From Janthinobacterium sp. B9-8 (GTDB taxonomy: Bacteria > Pseudomonadota > Gammaproteobacteria > Burkholderiales > Chitinibacteraceae): a DNA stretch of 64,000 nt. Location: contig NZ_CP014222.1 in assembly GCF_000969645.2 (NCBI RefSeq), positions 496,001 through 560,000 of the forward strand. Reading direction: 5' to 3'. The notes under the pieces are model-generated. The model was not told the DNA's origin and did not search any database. It saw nothing but the letters and a program-made list of their open reading frames with translations. Of this stretch, positions 25,391 through 34,348 are shown piece by piece; the first letter of the stretch is position 1; each line of letters starts with the position of its first letter. The position numbers were made by a program, and so were the translations under genes.

Positions 25391-26452
25391 TTAAGGCAGG
25401 TTCGGTGTGTTTTCAACAAAATACTCGTGTGAATCGGCATTCATAATGGCTTTGGCAGGATCGCTGATGGCGAGTTTTTTAGCACCGGATTGCCCGTAAA
25501 CATTATCTTTGGTAGAGGCCACGGCATAAAAGTGGCTCATTTCATGCACCAAAGTGCCACCTTTGGAGTCGGTGCCCGTCATTGGGGCTGGCCAAAAGGC
25601 TTTGCATACGTAAATTTTGTAAGGCTGGCTAGGGTAAACGTAGGCATAGTAAGAATCTGTGCAGCCACAATCCACGGTAACCGCTTTATTCTGGAAGGCA
25701 TCTTTGATCGCTACAAAATGGTTTTTTACCGTGGCATAGCGGGAAGAATCATATTTGCCAAACCAGGTGGTATAGCGCTGGCCGGCAGTGCCTGTGGATA
25801 GATAATCATTGCCACCCGCCGACATATTTTGCGCGGCGGTAAAGGCTGATTTCACTTGCGTTGCCTGGGACGCCGAGCATTTATTGAGGGTTAAGCCGCC
25901 AGCTAGAGTGGAGGGAGCTTGTTCTTCAATGACCGTGCCGCGTGGTAGGCTGCCATCTATCCATACCGAGATGGCATCAGAAGGGGCTACCGCCGCTTCT
26001 GTGCTGATAAGGCCTTTTGCATCTGGCTGAGTATGGGGCGTATCAATCTGATATTGAATGGTGTAATGACCCGTGGTGCGCATATCGTAGAGCGCAGATA
26101 ACTCCACTTTTTGCTGATATATTGCGCCCGGTTTCAGCTCAAAATAGTCACTGGCTTTGGGCGCAGGGCGTTTAACCATTGGGCCTAGGTAAGTGACCGG
26201 CACACCATCACGGTAAATCTCAAATAGTGGCTGTTGGGCGGCAATAAACGGGGTATGCCATTTCAGAATATATTGGGATGTTGATGAAGTGTTTTTCATC
26301 GTGACATTAAGCAATATATCATCGCTTTCAATTAAAGTACTTTTATCTGTGCTTAGGCTGATTTGTATATATTTTGCTGCTGCATGGCTGCTGAAAGATA
26401 ACAAACCCGCCAGTATGCTGGCGCAGATGTGTAGTCCATTTTTTATATTCAT
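25391..26452 (-). CDS. Secreted M35 (deuterolysin/AsaP1-like) metallo-endopeptidase
   Basis: A 353-residue protein with a signal peptide (ending HAAA near residue 26), an N-terminal beta-rich propeptide (about residues 27-170) and a C-terminal aspzincin protease domain. The zinc site is His303-Glu304-xx-His307 (LVHEMSHF) with the third ligand Asp316 in the STKDNVYG segment, corresponding to the GTxDxxYG signature of peptidyl-Lys metalloendopeptidases. Aeromonas salmonicida AsaP1 is the best-known bacterial member and is secreted as a toxin and caseinase. Four conserved-looking cysteines occur (LNKCSA, VDCGC, YVCKAF). With the ASP-like subtilase, this makes two Aeromonas-type exoproteases within 25 kb. 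Confidence 0.9.
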   Translation of the reverse strand: MNIKNGLHICASILAGLLSFSSHAAAKYIQISLSTDKSTLIESDDILLNVTMKNTSSTSQYILKWHTPFIAAQQPLFEIYRDGVPVTYLGPMVKRPAPKASDYFELKPGAIYQQKVELSALYDMRTTGHYTIQYQIDTPHTQPDAKGLISTEAAVAPSDAISVWIDGSLPRGTVIEEQAPSTLAGGLTLNKCSASQATQVKSAFTAAQNMSAGGNDYLSTGTAGQRYTTWFGKYDSSRYATVKNHFVAIKDAFQNKAVTVDCGCTDSYYAYVYPSQPYKIYVCKAFWPAPMTGTDSKGGTLVHEMSHFYAVASTKDNVYGQSGAKKLAISDPAKAIMNADSHEYFVENTPNLP

Positions 26453-27194
26453 TCTTTACTCCGCTGATTAAGTGATTGACTAAAGAAAGGAATAAGCCTC
26501 TCTGCATATTTAAAAATAATTTAAAAATTAAATTGAGATATGCCAGATCACCTTAGCAAACAAATACAGTAGACGTGATGAATAACAATTAATTTCTTTA
26601 ATTTAATGGTTGTTGCTATTTTTATATCTTAATAAGGTGGCATTTTTTATTTTATTGCTAATATGTGGGTTTATTGCATAGTATTGGAATATTATTTTAA
26701 TCTAATTAATATTTTGAAAATTGAAGTTTTAAAGCTGGTTTTTTTACTTTAGAAATAGCACGGCTTACAAGCATCAGACAGGCAAGAAATCATAAGAAAT
26801 GGTGACACTTTTGTTAAGTGCTTAGGTCTAGTGCGGCTTGCTCGATATTTGCCTGAATAAGAGGTGCAGGAGGATAAGTGACAAGATTGAGTAATCAAAA
26901 TATTAGTCATTACTAGGTTGGAATTTAACTAAAAATTACAAGGATACTATTGTTTGTTCTGTGTATTTAGTAAGCAATGATCTAGTATAAGAAGGATAAG
27001 GCCGAGAGCAGTGCCGAGCTTCATCGTGATTAAATGAGGGTGGAAAGGGCCAGCTTGCAGGCGTTTACCTTGGCCAGCACGCTTGATGAGCTATAAAACT
27101 ACAAAGTAGCACCCGCCCCTTATTTAAGAGCGCTGAGGCTTTTCTGCTATAAAATATAAAACGGCACGTCGCTCTTTAATGTTAAGGGGGATCT
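26453..27194. other. 742-base AT-rich intergenic region
   Basis: It separates the divergently transcribed metalloprotease and HD-GYP genes. The first 500 bases are strongly AT-rich with many T and A runs. I found no defendable reading frame, tRNA or repeat. It presumably holds both promoters; a ribosome site AAGGGGG lies just before the HD-GYP start. The length is unusual for this otherwise compact window, so a small RNA cannot be excluded, but nothing specific supports one. Confidence 0.4.
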
Positions 27195-30152
27195 ATGAGC
27201 GCAGGGCCTGTTTTAAGCGATTCGGCAGCGTCGCCGTCTTTATTTAGAATCCGCAGTGCCAGCTGGCCCATTCGGTTTTCTATCGCCACCGTGGTGGTGC
27301 TGTGCATGCTGGTGCTGGCGGTTGCAGTGATTGGAATTGGCTGGCAAGGCGCTCGCAGCACACTGCTCGATACAGCGGCCAGAACGGCGCGCGATGCCGG
27401 GCAGCTGATTACTGAAAAATCCCGGCGTATGCTCGAGCCAGCGCAAGCCACTTTGCGCATGCTGGTTGATGATCCCATTGCCAATGCCACAACGCCCGAA
27501 GCGCGCTTGCTGCGCCTTGGTACGCTTTCTGATGTGCTGACGGCCAATGAGCTGCTGTCATCTGTATATGTGGGTTATAGCGATGGCTCTTTTATGCTGG
27601 TGCGCCCGCTGGATAGAGCAGAAATTCGCCAAAAATTTAATGCGCCGCCCATGTCTAATTTTTTGGTGCAATCGGTGCAAAGCCAGCCTGATGGTCAGCT
27701 TAAAGGTGAATACCTGTTTTTTAATGCGGGCCGCAGCCTAATAGAGCGGCGAAGCCAGCCAGACTATCGCTACGACCCCCGCACCCGCCCCTGGTATAAA
27801 TCATCCAGCCAGACGGCTGCTTCGGTTTTGTCTGAGCCTTATATTTTCTTTTCTACCCAGCAAATTGGCGTCACGCTCAGCCAGGCCAGCCAAAATGGGA
27901 AGGCGATTTTTGGGATTGATGTGGTGCTGGATGATCTGGCAAATAGTTTGGAAGGCTTGAAGATTTCGCCCAATACCCAGCTTGCCTTGGTCAACGAAAA
28001 AGGCAAGGTACTGGCCTATCCCGATATGAAAAAGGTGTTGATTAAGGCCGGTGATAAGTTTGATTTCAGTACGGTGGATGGTTTGGGCATCTCTAGTCTG
28101 AGCCGCCTTAATACTCTGGGCTTAGAAACGGGCAAAGTGGCTGCTTTTGATGTGGGTGGGCAAGAGTGGCTGGGGGCCGCTCTGCCGTTTGATGTTTGGC
28201 AGTCTGCAGGGATGCGTTTATTGGTTGCTGCGCCAAGTGACGATTTGCTGGGCGAGCTGCGTGGCAAGCTGCTGAATTTGATTTTTTTAGTAGTGGGCTT
28301 GGCGCTTGTGCTGATGCCCTTGGGCTGGTGGGCCGGGGCTAAAATCGGCAAAAGCATGGATAAGCTCACTGCGCAGGCGCAGCGCATGAGCCGTTTTGAT
28401 TTTAGCCAAAGCCAGCTTAAAACGACCATGGTGCAAGAAGTGAATGATTTATCGGGTGTGATGAGCGATATGAGCCAGACCATTCAAACCTTTTTGCAAA
28501 TTAGTCAGGATATGGCCACCGAGCCCAAAGTAGAGCACATGCTGAACAATGTGCTGAACCAGATGGTGATGGCTACCCGCTGTTTGGCAGGCGTTGTGTA
28601 TTTGCTGAACCATGCCAGCCAGAAAATGGAACAGGCCGTGGTGCATGGCCATTTACACGGGCATGCCGAAGTGAGCTTTGTGCATATCGATCAGCAGCAG
28701 GCGATGCCGGTGATCCAGAAAGTGGCTTTGGGCGTGGCTGAAATGCAGATTGAGCTGCGCGGCCGCAGCGGCCAGCTGGAAGGCCTGCTGATTTTGCAGT
28801 ATCAGGATGATGTAAAGCACGCTGATATCTCGTTTACTGAATTTGTGCACAAGCTGTCTGGTATGTTGGCGGTTTCGATTGAAACACGTCAGCTGATCGA
28901 ATCCCAGAAAAATCTGCTTGATGCCGTGATCAGATTAATGGCCGACGCCATTGATGCCAAAAGCCCTTACACCGGCGGCCATTGCGAGCGTGTGCCCGAG
29001 CTGGCAGGCATGCTGGTCGATCAGATGGGCAGCGAGGTTAGCGGCCCTTATGTCCGCTTTAAAATGACGGAAGACCAGCGCTACGAGTTTCACTTGGGCG
29101 CGTGGCTGCATGATTGCGGCAAGGTAATTAGCCCAGAGCACATTATTGATAAAGCCACCAAGCTGGAAACCATTTACAACCGGATTCACGAAGTGCGCAT
29201 GCGCTTTGAAGTGATGTGGAGAGACGCCGAGCTGGATCATTGGCGGGCGGTGGCTTTTGGCGGTAATGAAGCGGAGCTGCTTGTGCTGCTCAAGCAACGC
29301 CAGGCCGCTTTACAAGACGATTTTACTTTTGTAGCCCGCTGTAATGTGGGAGGCGAATTTATGGCCGACGAAGATATTGAACGGCTGAAGAAAATCGGTG
29401 GGGCAACGTGGCTACGTTATTTTGATAAACAACTGGGCTTGTCTGCTGACGAAAATCGTCGTTTGGGCGACTATGTACCGGAAAGATTGCCGATTGCCGA
29501 GCGCTTACTGGCGGATCGTGGTGACCATATTGTGCCTTGGGGCGAGCGTAAGCCTGCGGTAGAAAAAAACGATCCGCTTAATCATCATGGCTTTGATATG
29601 GATTTGCCTAAAAACGCGCAAAATATGGGCGAGTTGTATAATTTATCGATCAGGCGCGGCACGCTTACAGAAGAAGACCGCTTTAAAATTAATGATCATA
29701 TTGTGCAAACCCTGATTATGTTGCGTGGCCTGCCTTGGCCTGCACAGCTAGCCAAAGTGCCGGACATTGCTGCTACCCACCATGAAAAACTCGATGGCAA
29801 AGGCTACCCGCGTCGCTTGTCGGCCGATCAGCTCAGCACCGCTGATCGCGTGATGGCGCTGGCCGATGTATTTGAAGCGCTTACCGCAGCCGATCGCCCG
29901 TATAAATCCCCTAAAACGCTGACCGAATCGCTAAAAATCATGGCCTTTATGGCCAAGGATCAGCATATCGATGCCGAGCTTTTCCGTTATTTCTTACACA
30001 GCAAGCTATGGCTGAAATTTGCCGAGAAATTTATGCGTAAAGAGCAAATTGATGAAGTAGATGTGGCAGCCATCGAAAAATTACTACCGGTAAAGGAAGA
30101 GTTGATGAGCGCTCAAGCTGTTGGCAATGTCGCTGAAAATATTAAACTTTAA
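27195..30152 (+). CDS. Membrane HD-GYP cyclic-di-GMP phosphodiesterase with Cache and HAMP domains
   Basis: A 985-residue protein. TM1 (about 27-50), a large periplasmic dCache-like sensor (DPRTRPWYKSSSQT and the FGIDVVLDDL strand are typical), TM2 (about 355-376), HAMP, a GAF-like region (about 440-570), then the HD-GYP domain. Catalytic signatures are intact: GGHCERVPELA, HDCGK (about residue 636) and HHEKLDGKGYP (about residue 861). The interval between HDCGK and HHE is about 225 residues, much longer than the 50-70 of compact HD-GYP proteins such as RpfG, so a large insertion sits in the catalytic domain. Predicted to hydrolyse c-di-GMP in response to a periplasmic small-molecule ligand. 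Followed 23 bases later by a SUOX-fold gene. Confidence 0.92.
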   Translation: MSAGPVLSDSAASPSLFRIRSASWPIRFSIATVVVLCMLVLAVAVIGIGWQGARSTLLDTAARTARDAGQLITEKSRRMLEPAQATLRMLVDDPIANATTPEARLLRLGTLSDVLTANELLSSVYVGYSDGSFMLVRPLDRAEIRQKFNAPPMSNFLVQSVQSQPDGQLKGEYLFFNAGRSLIERRSQPDYRYDPRTRPWYKSSSQTAASVLSEPYIFFSTQQIGVTLSQASQNGKAIFGIDVVLDDLANSLEGLKISPNTQLALVNEKGKVLAYPDMKKVLIKAGDKFDFSTVDGLGISSLSRLNTLGLETGKVAAFDVGGQEWLGAALPFDVWQSAGMRLLVAAPSDDLLGELRGKLLNLIFLVVGLALVLMPLGWWAGAKIGKSMDKLTAQAQRMSRFDFSQSQLKTTMVQEVNDLSGVMSDMSQTIQTFLQISQDMATEPKVEHMLNNVLNQMVMATRCLAGVVYLLNHASQKMEQAVVHGHLHGHAEVSFVHIDQQQAMPVIQKVALGVAEMQIELRGRSGQLEGLLILQYQDDVKHADISFTEFVHKLSGMLAVSIETRQLIESQKNLLDAVIRLMADAIDAKSPYTGGHCERVPELAGMLVDQMGSEVSGPYVRFKMTEDQRYEFHLGAWLHDCGKVISPEHIIDKATKLETIYNRIHEVRMRFEVMWRDAELDHWRAVAFGGNEAELLVLLKQRQAALQDDFTFVARCNVGGEFMADEDIERLKKIGGATWLRYFDKQLGLSADENRRLGDYVPERLPIAERLLADRGDHIVPWGERKPAVEKNDPLNHHGFDMDLPKNAQNMGELYNLSIRRGTLTEEDRFKINDHIVQTLIMLRGLPWPAQLAKVPDIAATHHEKLDGKGYPRRLSADQLSTADRVMALADVFEALTAADRPYKSPKTLTESLKIMAFMAKDQHIDAELFRYFLHSKLWLKFAEKFMRKEQIDEVDVAAIEKLLPVKEELMSAQAVGNVAENIKL

Positions 30153-30175
30153 CCACGTAAAGGTGAGGTTTTTCT

Positions 30176-30670
30176 ATGAAAAGATACTGCTTAGCAATTG
30201 TAGTAGCCACGCTGTTTGCTCTGCCTGCGCTGGCGCTGGAGCCGCCCACCGGCAAGGTGATTTTGACAATTTCAGGCAAAATTGGTGAGAAAAATGCGGG
30301 CAACACGGCCGTATTTGATCTGGCGATGCTAGAAAAACTACCTCAGCAAACTTTCACAACTAAAACCCCGTGGGAAACTTTGCCTATTAAGTTTACCGGC
30401 CCCTTATTACGTGATGTGCTGGCGGCTACTAAGGCCAGTGGCAACATCATTAAAGCGGTGGCAATCAACGATTACAAAACGGATATTCCGTTTGCCGATG
30501 CCAGGCAATTTAATATGATTCTGGCGCATAAAATGAACGGCCAGCCGATTCCGGTTCGCAGCAAAGGGCCTTTGTTTATTATTTACCCTTACGATACAAA
30601 ACCAGAGCTGCAAGCCAAGTCTTATTACGATAAATCGGCATGGCAGATTAAATCTTTGAGCGTGGAGTAA
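30176..30670 (+). CDS. Periplasmic SUOX-fold (Oxidored_molyb-like) single-domain protein, copy 2
   Basis: A 164-residue protein with a signal peptide (ending ALALE near residue 21). Same family as 5350-5826: GPLLRDVLAAT, AINDYKTDIPFADA, IPVRSKGPLFIIYPY and a C-terminal SAWQIKSL. The cysteine expected of a molybdenum-binding SUOX domain is absent; the mature protein has no cysteine at all. It lies 23 bases after the HD-GYP gene and is probably cotranscribed. By analogy with copy 1, I infer that it presents a ligand to, or modulates, the periplasmic sensor of its signalling neighbour. The biochemical function is unknown. Confidence 0.75.
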   Translation: MKRYCLAIVVATLFALPALALEPPTGKVILTISGKIGEKNAGNTAVFDLAMLEKLPQQTFTTKTPWETLPIKFTGPLLRDVLAATKASGNIIKAVAINDYKTDIPFADARQFNMILAHKMNGQPIPVRSKGPLFIIYPYDTKPELQAKSYYDKSAWQIKSLSVE

Positions 30671-30704
30671 TGGCTTATATCCAAGATGTCATGTAGCGAC
30701 TCTA

Positions 30705-30795
30705 AAAAAACCTTAAACCTGTAGACACAGAGAGTAGTGAGCACACGGAGCACACAATATTCAAATAGGCATGTTTTGCTCTGTGTCTGCATATC
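30705..30795. repeat. Inverted-repeat element, short copy (CTGTAGACACAGAG family)
   Basis: The left arm CTGTAGACACAGAG (30719-30732) pairs with CTCTGTGTCTGCA (30779-30791), with GAGCACACGGAGCACAC between. It shares its outer arm and inner motifs with the larger elements at 39820-40069 and 60686-60898. This copy looks internally shortened. It lies between the SUOX-fold gene and bioF. Confidence 0.65.
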
Positions 30796-30909
30796 TTAGT
30801 GGGGTGCTGCTATGTAACATTCGCTCTAAATCGGTGTTGTTCAGGCTATGCCGTGCCTCTGCTTCTGGCTGCTGTTAGAATTGCCGCTTTCCCCCCGCCG
30901 GATTTTCCC

Positions 30910-32058
30910 ATGCCTTTCTCCCAATTTGCCGCCAAGCTTGCTGAGCGCCAGCAAGCAGGTTTGCTGCGCAGTCGTCGTCAGATTGATAGCCCGCAGGGCG
31001 CGCATATTCTGGTTGCTGGGCGACAGCTGATTAATTTTTGCAGCAATGATTATCTGGGGTTGGCTAATCACCCCGCCGTGGTGCAAGCGGCGCAACAAGG
31101 CGCGGCGGAGTGGGGCGTGGGTAGCGGCGCGGCACATTTACTGGCTGGGCATTTTGGCCCGCATCAGGCGCTGGAAGATCGCTTGGCGGCCTTTGTAGGC
31201 ATGCCCGCAGCGTTGGGCTTTTCGACTGGCTATATGGCGAATCTGGCGGTGATTACCGCGCTAATGGGCCGTGGTGATGCGGTGTTTGCCGATAAGCTTA
31301 ATCATGCTTCTTTGAATGATGCAGTGGCCCTATCGCGGGCCGATTTTAAGCGCTATCCGCATCAGGATTTGGCAGCGCTAGAGCGATTGCTGGCAGCAAG
31401 CAGCGCGCCGCGTAAGCTAATTGTGGCCGACGCCGTGTTTAGCATGGATGGCGATATCGCACCTGTGGCGGCACTCTTGGCCCTAGCCGAGCAATACGAT
31501 GCCTGGCTGTTTTTGGACGATGCCCACGGCTTTGGCGTACTCGGCGAGGGGCGAGGCACGCTGGCCGAGTTTGGCGTGGCATCCCCGCGTATTATTTATA
31601 TGGCCACCCTAGGCAAGGCAGCTGGTGTATCGGGTGCTTTTGTTGCTGGTGAGCAGGTCTTATGTGATTGGCTGCTTAATATCGCGCACAGCTATGTATA
31701 CACCACCGCTATGCCGCCGCTTTTATCCTGTGCCATGCAGGCCAGTCTTGATCTAATTGAGGCAGAGCCTTGGAGGCGGCAGCGTTTGGCCGAGCATATC
31801 GCGGCGCTTAGAGCGGGCTTGAAGGATTGTTGTGAGCTGCTCGATTCCAATACGGCCATTCAGTTGGTGTTGCTGCCTGATAACGAAACCGCAATCCGCA
31901 TCGCCAAAGCCCTGTTTGAGCGCGGCATCTGGGTAGGCGCAATCCGCCCCCCCACCGTTCCCACCCCGCGCCTACGCATCACCCTATCTGTTGCGCATTC
32001 CAGTGACGATATTGCTGCCTTGATCAGCGAGTTAAAAGCGTTAATGGCTAAGCCATAA
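30910..32058 (+). CDS. bioF: 8-amino-7-oxononanoate synthase
   Basis: A 382-residue PLP-dependent alpha-oxoamine synthase that condenses pimeloyl-ACP (or -CoA) with alanine in biotin synthesis. The family pattern is full: FCSNDYLGLANHP near the N-terminus, GSGAAHLLAGHFGPHQALE, DKLNHASLNDA, VFSMDGDIAPV, FLDDAHGFGVLGEGRG, and the PLP lysine in MATLGKAAGVSGAF. Start at 30910 (MPFSQF), since the upstream in-frame extension to 30799 is not family-like and runs into the repeat element. No other bio gene adjoins it. An SDR gene remnant starts 22 bases after the stop. Confidence 0.95.
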   Translation: MPFSQFAAKLAERQQAGLLRSRRQIDSPQGAHILVAGRQLINFCSNDYLGLANHPAVVQAAQQGAAEWGVGSGAAHLLAGHFGPHQALEDRLAAFVGMPAALGFSTGYMANLAVITALMGRGDAVFADKLNHASLNDAVALSRADFKRYPHQDLAALERLLAASSAPRKLIVADAVFSMDGDIAPVAALLALAEQYDAWLFLDDAHGFGVLGEGRGTLAEFGVASPRIIYMATLGKAAGVSGAFVAGEQVLCDWLLNIAHSYVYTTAMPPLLSCAMQASLDLIEAEPWRRQRLAEHIAALRAGLKDCCELLDSNTAIQLVLLPDNETAIRIAKALFERGIWVGAIRPPTVPTPRLRITLSVAHSSDDIAALISELKALMAKP

Positions 32059-32079
32059 TCCAGAAAATCAGGGATAAAA

Positions 32080-32219
32080 ATGAGTAAAGTTATCCTGATT
32101 ACTGACGCTAGCCGGGGGATTGGCGCGGCTATGCCATCTGTGTGAACTACCTGAAAAATCAGGCTATAGCTGAAGTGGTGGTTGAGGTCCGGCTTGAGAC
32201 AGATTTTGATGGTTTTTGA
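32080..32219 (+). pseudogene. Short-chain dehydrogenase remnant, internally deleted and truncated
   Basis: An ATG at 32080 begins KVILITDASRGIGAA, the N-terminal Rossmann motif (TGASRGIG) of an SDR of the 3-oxoacyl-ACP reductase/glucose dehydrogenase type, with the first Gly of the motif changed to Asp. The frame then ends at a TGA (32143-32145). In the next frame, the typical following strand YAICVNYLKNQAIAE appears (32130 onward) and runs to a TGA at 32217-32219. About ten codons between GIGAA and YAICVNY are missing and the whole C-terminal 200 residues are gone. This is a decayed gene fragment, presumably once cotranscribed with bioF. Confidence 0.75.
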
Positions 32220-32359
32220 GGAGAATAGTTGGTTGTTTAACGAAAAAAGTATCGAAACATAGGCAAGTCAGGTACCCACTCGATAATTTGGTTTTGCGGA
32301 ACTAAAGTGAGTGAAAAAAGTCGGAATTTTTCCGGTTTTTTTCTTGGGCGGCAGGCAAC

Positions 32360-32393
32360 AAAAAACCCGCTAAGCCTTAAGGCATGCGGGTTT
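32360..32393 (-). terminator. Rho-independent terminator of the tRNA cluster
   Basis: On the minus strand, AAACCCGC (32386-32393) pairs with GCGGGTTTT (32362-32370) with an inner GCCTTAAGGC pairing, followed by a T-tract. It lies just past the 3' end of the tRNA-Leu gene. Confidence 0.85.
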
Positions 32394-32413
32394 GAAGTTT
32401 TACTGTTTGAGTG

Positions 32414-32497
32414 TGGTGCCCGGGATCGGACTTGAACCGATACGCCATAAGCGAGGGATTTTAAGTCCCTTGTGTCTACCAATTTCACCACCCGGGC
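32414..32497 (-). tRNA. tRNA-Leu (anticodon TAA)
   Basis: An 84-base class II tRNA on the minus strand, with CCA encoded. The acceptor stem GCCCGGG pairs with CCCGGGC. The anticodon loop is ACTTAAAAT with TAA. A variable arm and the T loop GGTTCAAGTCC are present. It is last in the tRNA transcript. Confidence 0.95.
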
Positions 32498-32542
32498 TAC
32501 AAGTAATAACAACTTGTATTTTTCACATCAACTAGCTGGTAC

Positions 32543-32616
32543 TGGAGGCGGAGGCCGGAATCGAACCGGCGTAGACGGCTTTGCAAGCCGCTGCATAACC
32601 ATTTTGCTACTCCGCC
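32543..32616 (-). tRNA. tRNA-Cys (anticodon GCA)
   Basis: 74 bases including the encoded CCA. Acceptor GGCGGAG pairs with CTCCGCC. The anticodon stem-loop CGGCTTGCAAAGCCG gives GCA. T loop GGTTCGATTCC. Confidence 0.95.
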
Positions 32617-32658
32617 ATGGTTACTAAAACAAAGGGTATTTTCTTTATTTTTAAAATT

Positions 32659-32734
<76 letters not shown>

Positions 32735-32758
32735 TGAGGGCACTGCTAATGCGTGAAG

Positions 32759-32834
<76 letters not shown>

Positions 32835-32870
32835 ATACGTCATACATTGTACAACAACGAAACAAATGAG

Positions 32871-32946
<76 letters not shown>

Positions 32947-32971
32947 ATTTGCACATTTACATCGGTATTAC

Positions 32972-33047
<76 letters not shown>

Positions 33048-33310
33048 TTTGCTTCTTTTTTCTTTCTGCTGTTGCACCAGAAGAGGAGTCGCATTATGAA
33101 GATGAGGCCTTGCTTCGTCAAGCACTATCCGCATCTTTTTTAGCCAAATGGCGCAGTAAATAGATAGTGTATTGATATTTAAAGGCTAAGTTATGTTAGG
33201 CTTATGTCCGCTGACGCTTGCTAGGGATACTGGTGATGTTGTTTGTCGTTAGCAACACTTTATTTTTTATGCTGCCGGGATGACGGCGGCGTCACATTGG
33301 AGGATTTCCC

Positions 33311-34228
33311 ATGTCCAAACGTGTAGTCACACTTGCGCATTATTATACCCAGCCTGAAATCCAACAAATGGCCGATAAAGTCGGCGATAGCTTAGAGCTG
33401 TCTTTATACGCTAAAGAATGCGGCGCAGATGTCATTGTGTTTGCTGGCGTGCGTTTTATGGCTGAAACCGCAAAAATTCTTAACCCGCAGGCCGAGGTGA
33501 TTTTGCCTGCCAGCGGTTCTACCTGCTCATTAGTCACCCAAACCGACGTTGCTGCCTTACAAAAATGGCGCGAAGAGCACGCAGATTATGTGCATGTTTC
33601 TTATATTAACTCCTCTGCCGAGCATAAGGCTTTATCGGATTGGATTGTAACTAGCCGTAATGTGGATGACATTATCGCCAGCCTTTATGCCGAAGGTAAA
33701 AAGGTGGCGTTTTCGCCGGATCGCAATATGGGTGCCTATTTAAACTTCCAGTATGGTTACGATATGCCGCTGTGGAGTGCGGTGTGTGAAGTGCACGATA
33801 AATTCAACCAAGCCGCGCTGGATGAAGCATTTGCTGCCGTTGCAGGGGCTAAATATCTGATTGCTCACCCTGAAAGCCCGTTGCCTGTGTTGCAGCAGGC
33901 CGATTATGTGGGCTCTACATCGGGCATGCTGAACTGGATTAAAGCGTTTGATAAAGAGCCTGATGCGGTCATCTTTGTCGCGACAGAAGACGGCATTCTC
34001 TACAATATGGGCCTTGCCCGCCCTGATCTGAATATCAAGCAAGCCCCGATTTATGCGGGCTGTCAGTGCAATTCCTGCCCTTATATGAAGATGAATACCA
34101 TTGATGCGGTGAAGCGCGCTCAAGCGGGCGAGGGTACGCGCATTGATTACCTGAGCGCGGAGCAAATGGACAGCGCCCGCTTGCCGATCGAACGCATGCT
34201 GGAATTCTCTAAGCGTTATTACCAGTAA
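33311..34228 (+). CDS. nadA: Quinolinate synthase A
   Basis: A 305-residue cytoplasmic [4Fe-4S] enzyme that condenses iminoaspartate with dihydroxyacetone phosphate to quinolinate in NAD synthesis. Cluster cysteines are visible in GSTCSLV, SAVCEVH and in the C-terminal CQCNSCPYMKMN. Substrate-binding motifs AHYYTQPEIQ, SYINSSAEHKA and AHPESPLPV are present. The protein is of the short class (about 300 residues), not the 347-residue E. coli form. Start is the ATG at 33311 after a GGAGG ribosome site. Followed by a terminator and the nadM-Nudix gene. nadB and nadC are not in view. Confidence 0.95.
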   Translation: MSKRVVTLAHYYTQPEIQQMADKVGDSLELSLYAKECGADVIVFAGVRFMAETAKILNPQAEVILPASGSTCSLVTQTDVAALQKWREEHADYVHVSYINSSAEHKALSDWIVTSRNVDDIIASLYAEGKKVAFSPDRNMGAYLNFQYGYDMPLWSAVCEVHDKFNQAALDEAFAAVAGAKYLIAHPESPLPVLQQADYVGSTSGMLNWIKAFDKEPDAVIFVATEDGILYNMGLARPDLNIKQAPIYAGCQCNSCPYMKMNTIDAVKRAQAGEGTRIDYLSAEQMDSARLPIERMLEFSKRYYQ

Positions 34229-34247
34229 GCAGGTTTTAAGTTATTAG

Positions 34248-34273
34248 GGCGGGTGTGTTACCCGCCTTTTTTT
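34248..34273 (+). terminator. Rho-independent terminator after nadA
   Basis: GGCGGGT (34248-34254), a GTGTT loop, ACCCGCC (34260-34266), then seven T residues. A clean terminator that separates nadA from nadM. Confidence 0.9.
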
Positions 34274-34348
34274 GCCTTTCAAGTTTGAAGCTTGTGATTT
34301 CTTTCGAGCTTCTTTCCGATATCAGATTAAATGACGGGTGATTGAATA

